Positions 63,191 to 64,000 of a stretch of DNA of 64,000 nt are shown piece after piece (the first letter of the stretch is position 1; every line of letters starts with the position of its first letter). The notes under the pieces are model-generated. The model did no database searches. It was not told the origin of the DNA and saw nothing but the letters and a program-made list of their open reading frames with translations. The stretch lies in NCBI GenBank assembly GCA_947396885.1, contig OX377206.1, positions 16,983,114 to 17,047,113 on the forward strand, written 5' to 3'. The translations under genes were made by a program, and so were the position numbers. Source of the stretch: Heligmosomoides polygyrus polygyrus. Lineage: Eukaryota > Nematoda > Chromadorea > Rhabditida > Heligmosomidae.

Positions 63191-63735
63191 ATTAGGTTGT
63201 TGCAGAAGTTCTCGCCATTTTAAAGACACCATATTTTTTTAGTTTTACAAAAAAGCGAAACGCGTCAAGAAGCGAAGAAACCGCTATCATGTTTTGTCGC
63301 TCTTCACCTTTCAGGCAGACTCCCGATCCCGTCAGCGTAGAATTTTCATGGCTTTGATTCGAAAAAGCCAGCCACCCAGCGTTCCATGTCGTCCTCGTCA
63401 TCGAACGTCACTGCATGGCATTGGGGAGAGACAGGAAAAGGTGGTAGTCTGCTTGTGCAATTCTTTTTCTTCCGAAACGTGCTTGTCGTCAAAGAGGGCT
63501 GATTTCTCTTACGGTGATTGTTCGCTGTTGTCATCCTCCCGACAGTCACCATCAGGTGTCCAGTTGACATCCACCTCCTCGAAACGTACCTATGAAACCA
63601 ACTGGATAATACGTGTAGAAAAGTCCCATTTTCATTATACTTCCTAATATAACCTGAACCGACTGTTCTTCCTGACAGTCGGTATCTCCATATATGGCGT
63701 TCAGGAGGAGTCCTTATATGGCATACACGCAACTG
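63191..63735 (-). mobile_element. mariner-type fragment, 3' end
   Basis: The terminus TTAGGTTGTTGCAGAAGTTC lies at 63191, next to a - strand frame containing DEDDMERWVAGFFESKP, the C-terminal transposase region. It is a third mariner type in the window. The other end was not found before the window edge. Confidence 0.6.
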
Positions 63736-64000
63736 CGATGTCTCTCCTTGTCTGTGAAGTGAAATCCGGTGTGAAGGTGGAAACTAATCAACGAACACGT
63801 TCGGATCAGAGCGACATTTTTAGCACAATTATGCACCAATATGTATCATAGTATTCAACCGTAAGGTACGCGTATTTGTGTGCATTAGGGTATTATCCGT
63901 GATATGGTATGATATGGTGGTTGTGAGGCTAGGCATTGTTGATAGACTAACACATATGAAGGCGCAAATAGTCAGCCTTGATTTGTTTTAAGCATTTATG
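63736..64000. other. Window end, nothing recognised
   Basis: No features identified. Confidence 0.3.

Overview
The window looks like transposon-rich chromosomal DNA from a nematode, most likely a strongylid (hookworm-like) parasite. The evidence is short TTTCAG-type 3' splice sites, a possible spliced-leader acceptor, mariner, Tc1 and piggyBac-like DNA elements, RTE-type retroposon fragments and a very abundant tRNA-derived SINE. The species call is inference; nothing bacterial or viral is seen.

The backbone is one protein-coding gene on the + strand: the 3' part of a molybdenum hydroxylase (xanthine dehydrogenase / aldehyde oxidase family). I could place 23 exons between 745 and 47982. They sum to 2637 nt (879 codons with stop) with consistent splice phases. 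They cover the end of the FAD domain and all of the molybdenum-cofactor domain; the 2Fe-2S and most FAD-domain exons must lie left of the window. The 179-nt exon at 745 is separated from the next by a 24.3-kb intron, and another intron is 8.3 kb. A poly(A) signal follows at 48056.

The introns hold almost everything else. The 24-kb intron contains an antisense nested gene (three exons, 6510 down to 2064) for a 370-residue protein with an N-terminal hydrophobic anchor, a charged coiled coil and a Gln-rich tail; a tRNA-Pro(UGG) gene at 13743; and many repeats. The 8-kb intron holds a 4.8-kb inverted foldback, an antisense tRNA-Pro(UGG) at 35062-35133 and an RTE fragment. A mariner element sits in the intron at 40380-43078, and a second RTE fragment in the last intron.

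From 48 to 64 kb I see no convincing conserved gene. This stretch holds a mariner pseudogene split by a MITE, a tRNA-Asp-like sequence split by another MITE, two of four 1.05-kb foldback elements, SINEs, low-complexity DNA and one 144-codon open frame of unknown meaning.

Repeat families: about 22 SINE copies, eight with target-site duplications; four 1.03-1.05 kb mariner-type foldbacks; MITEs with GGGGCC termini; a TTAA-flanked piggyBac-like MITE; Tc1-like foldbacks; and a 42-bp minisatellite. The nested insertions give relative ages for several families.
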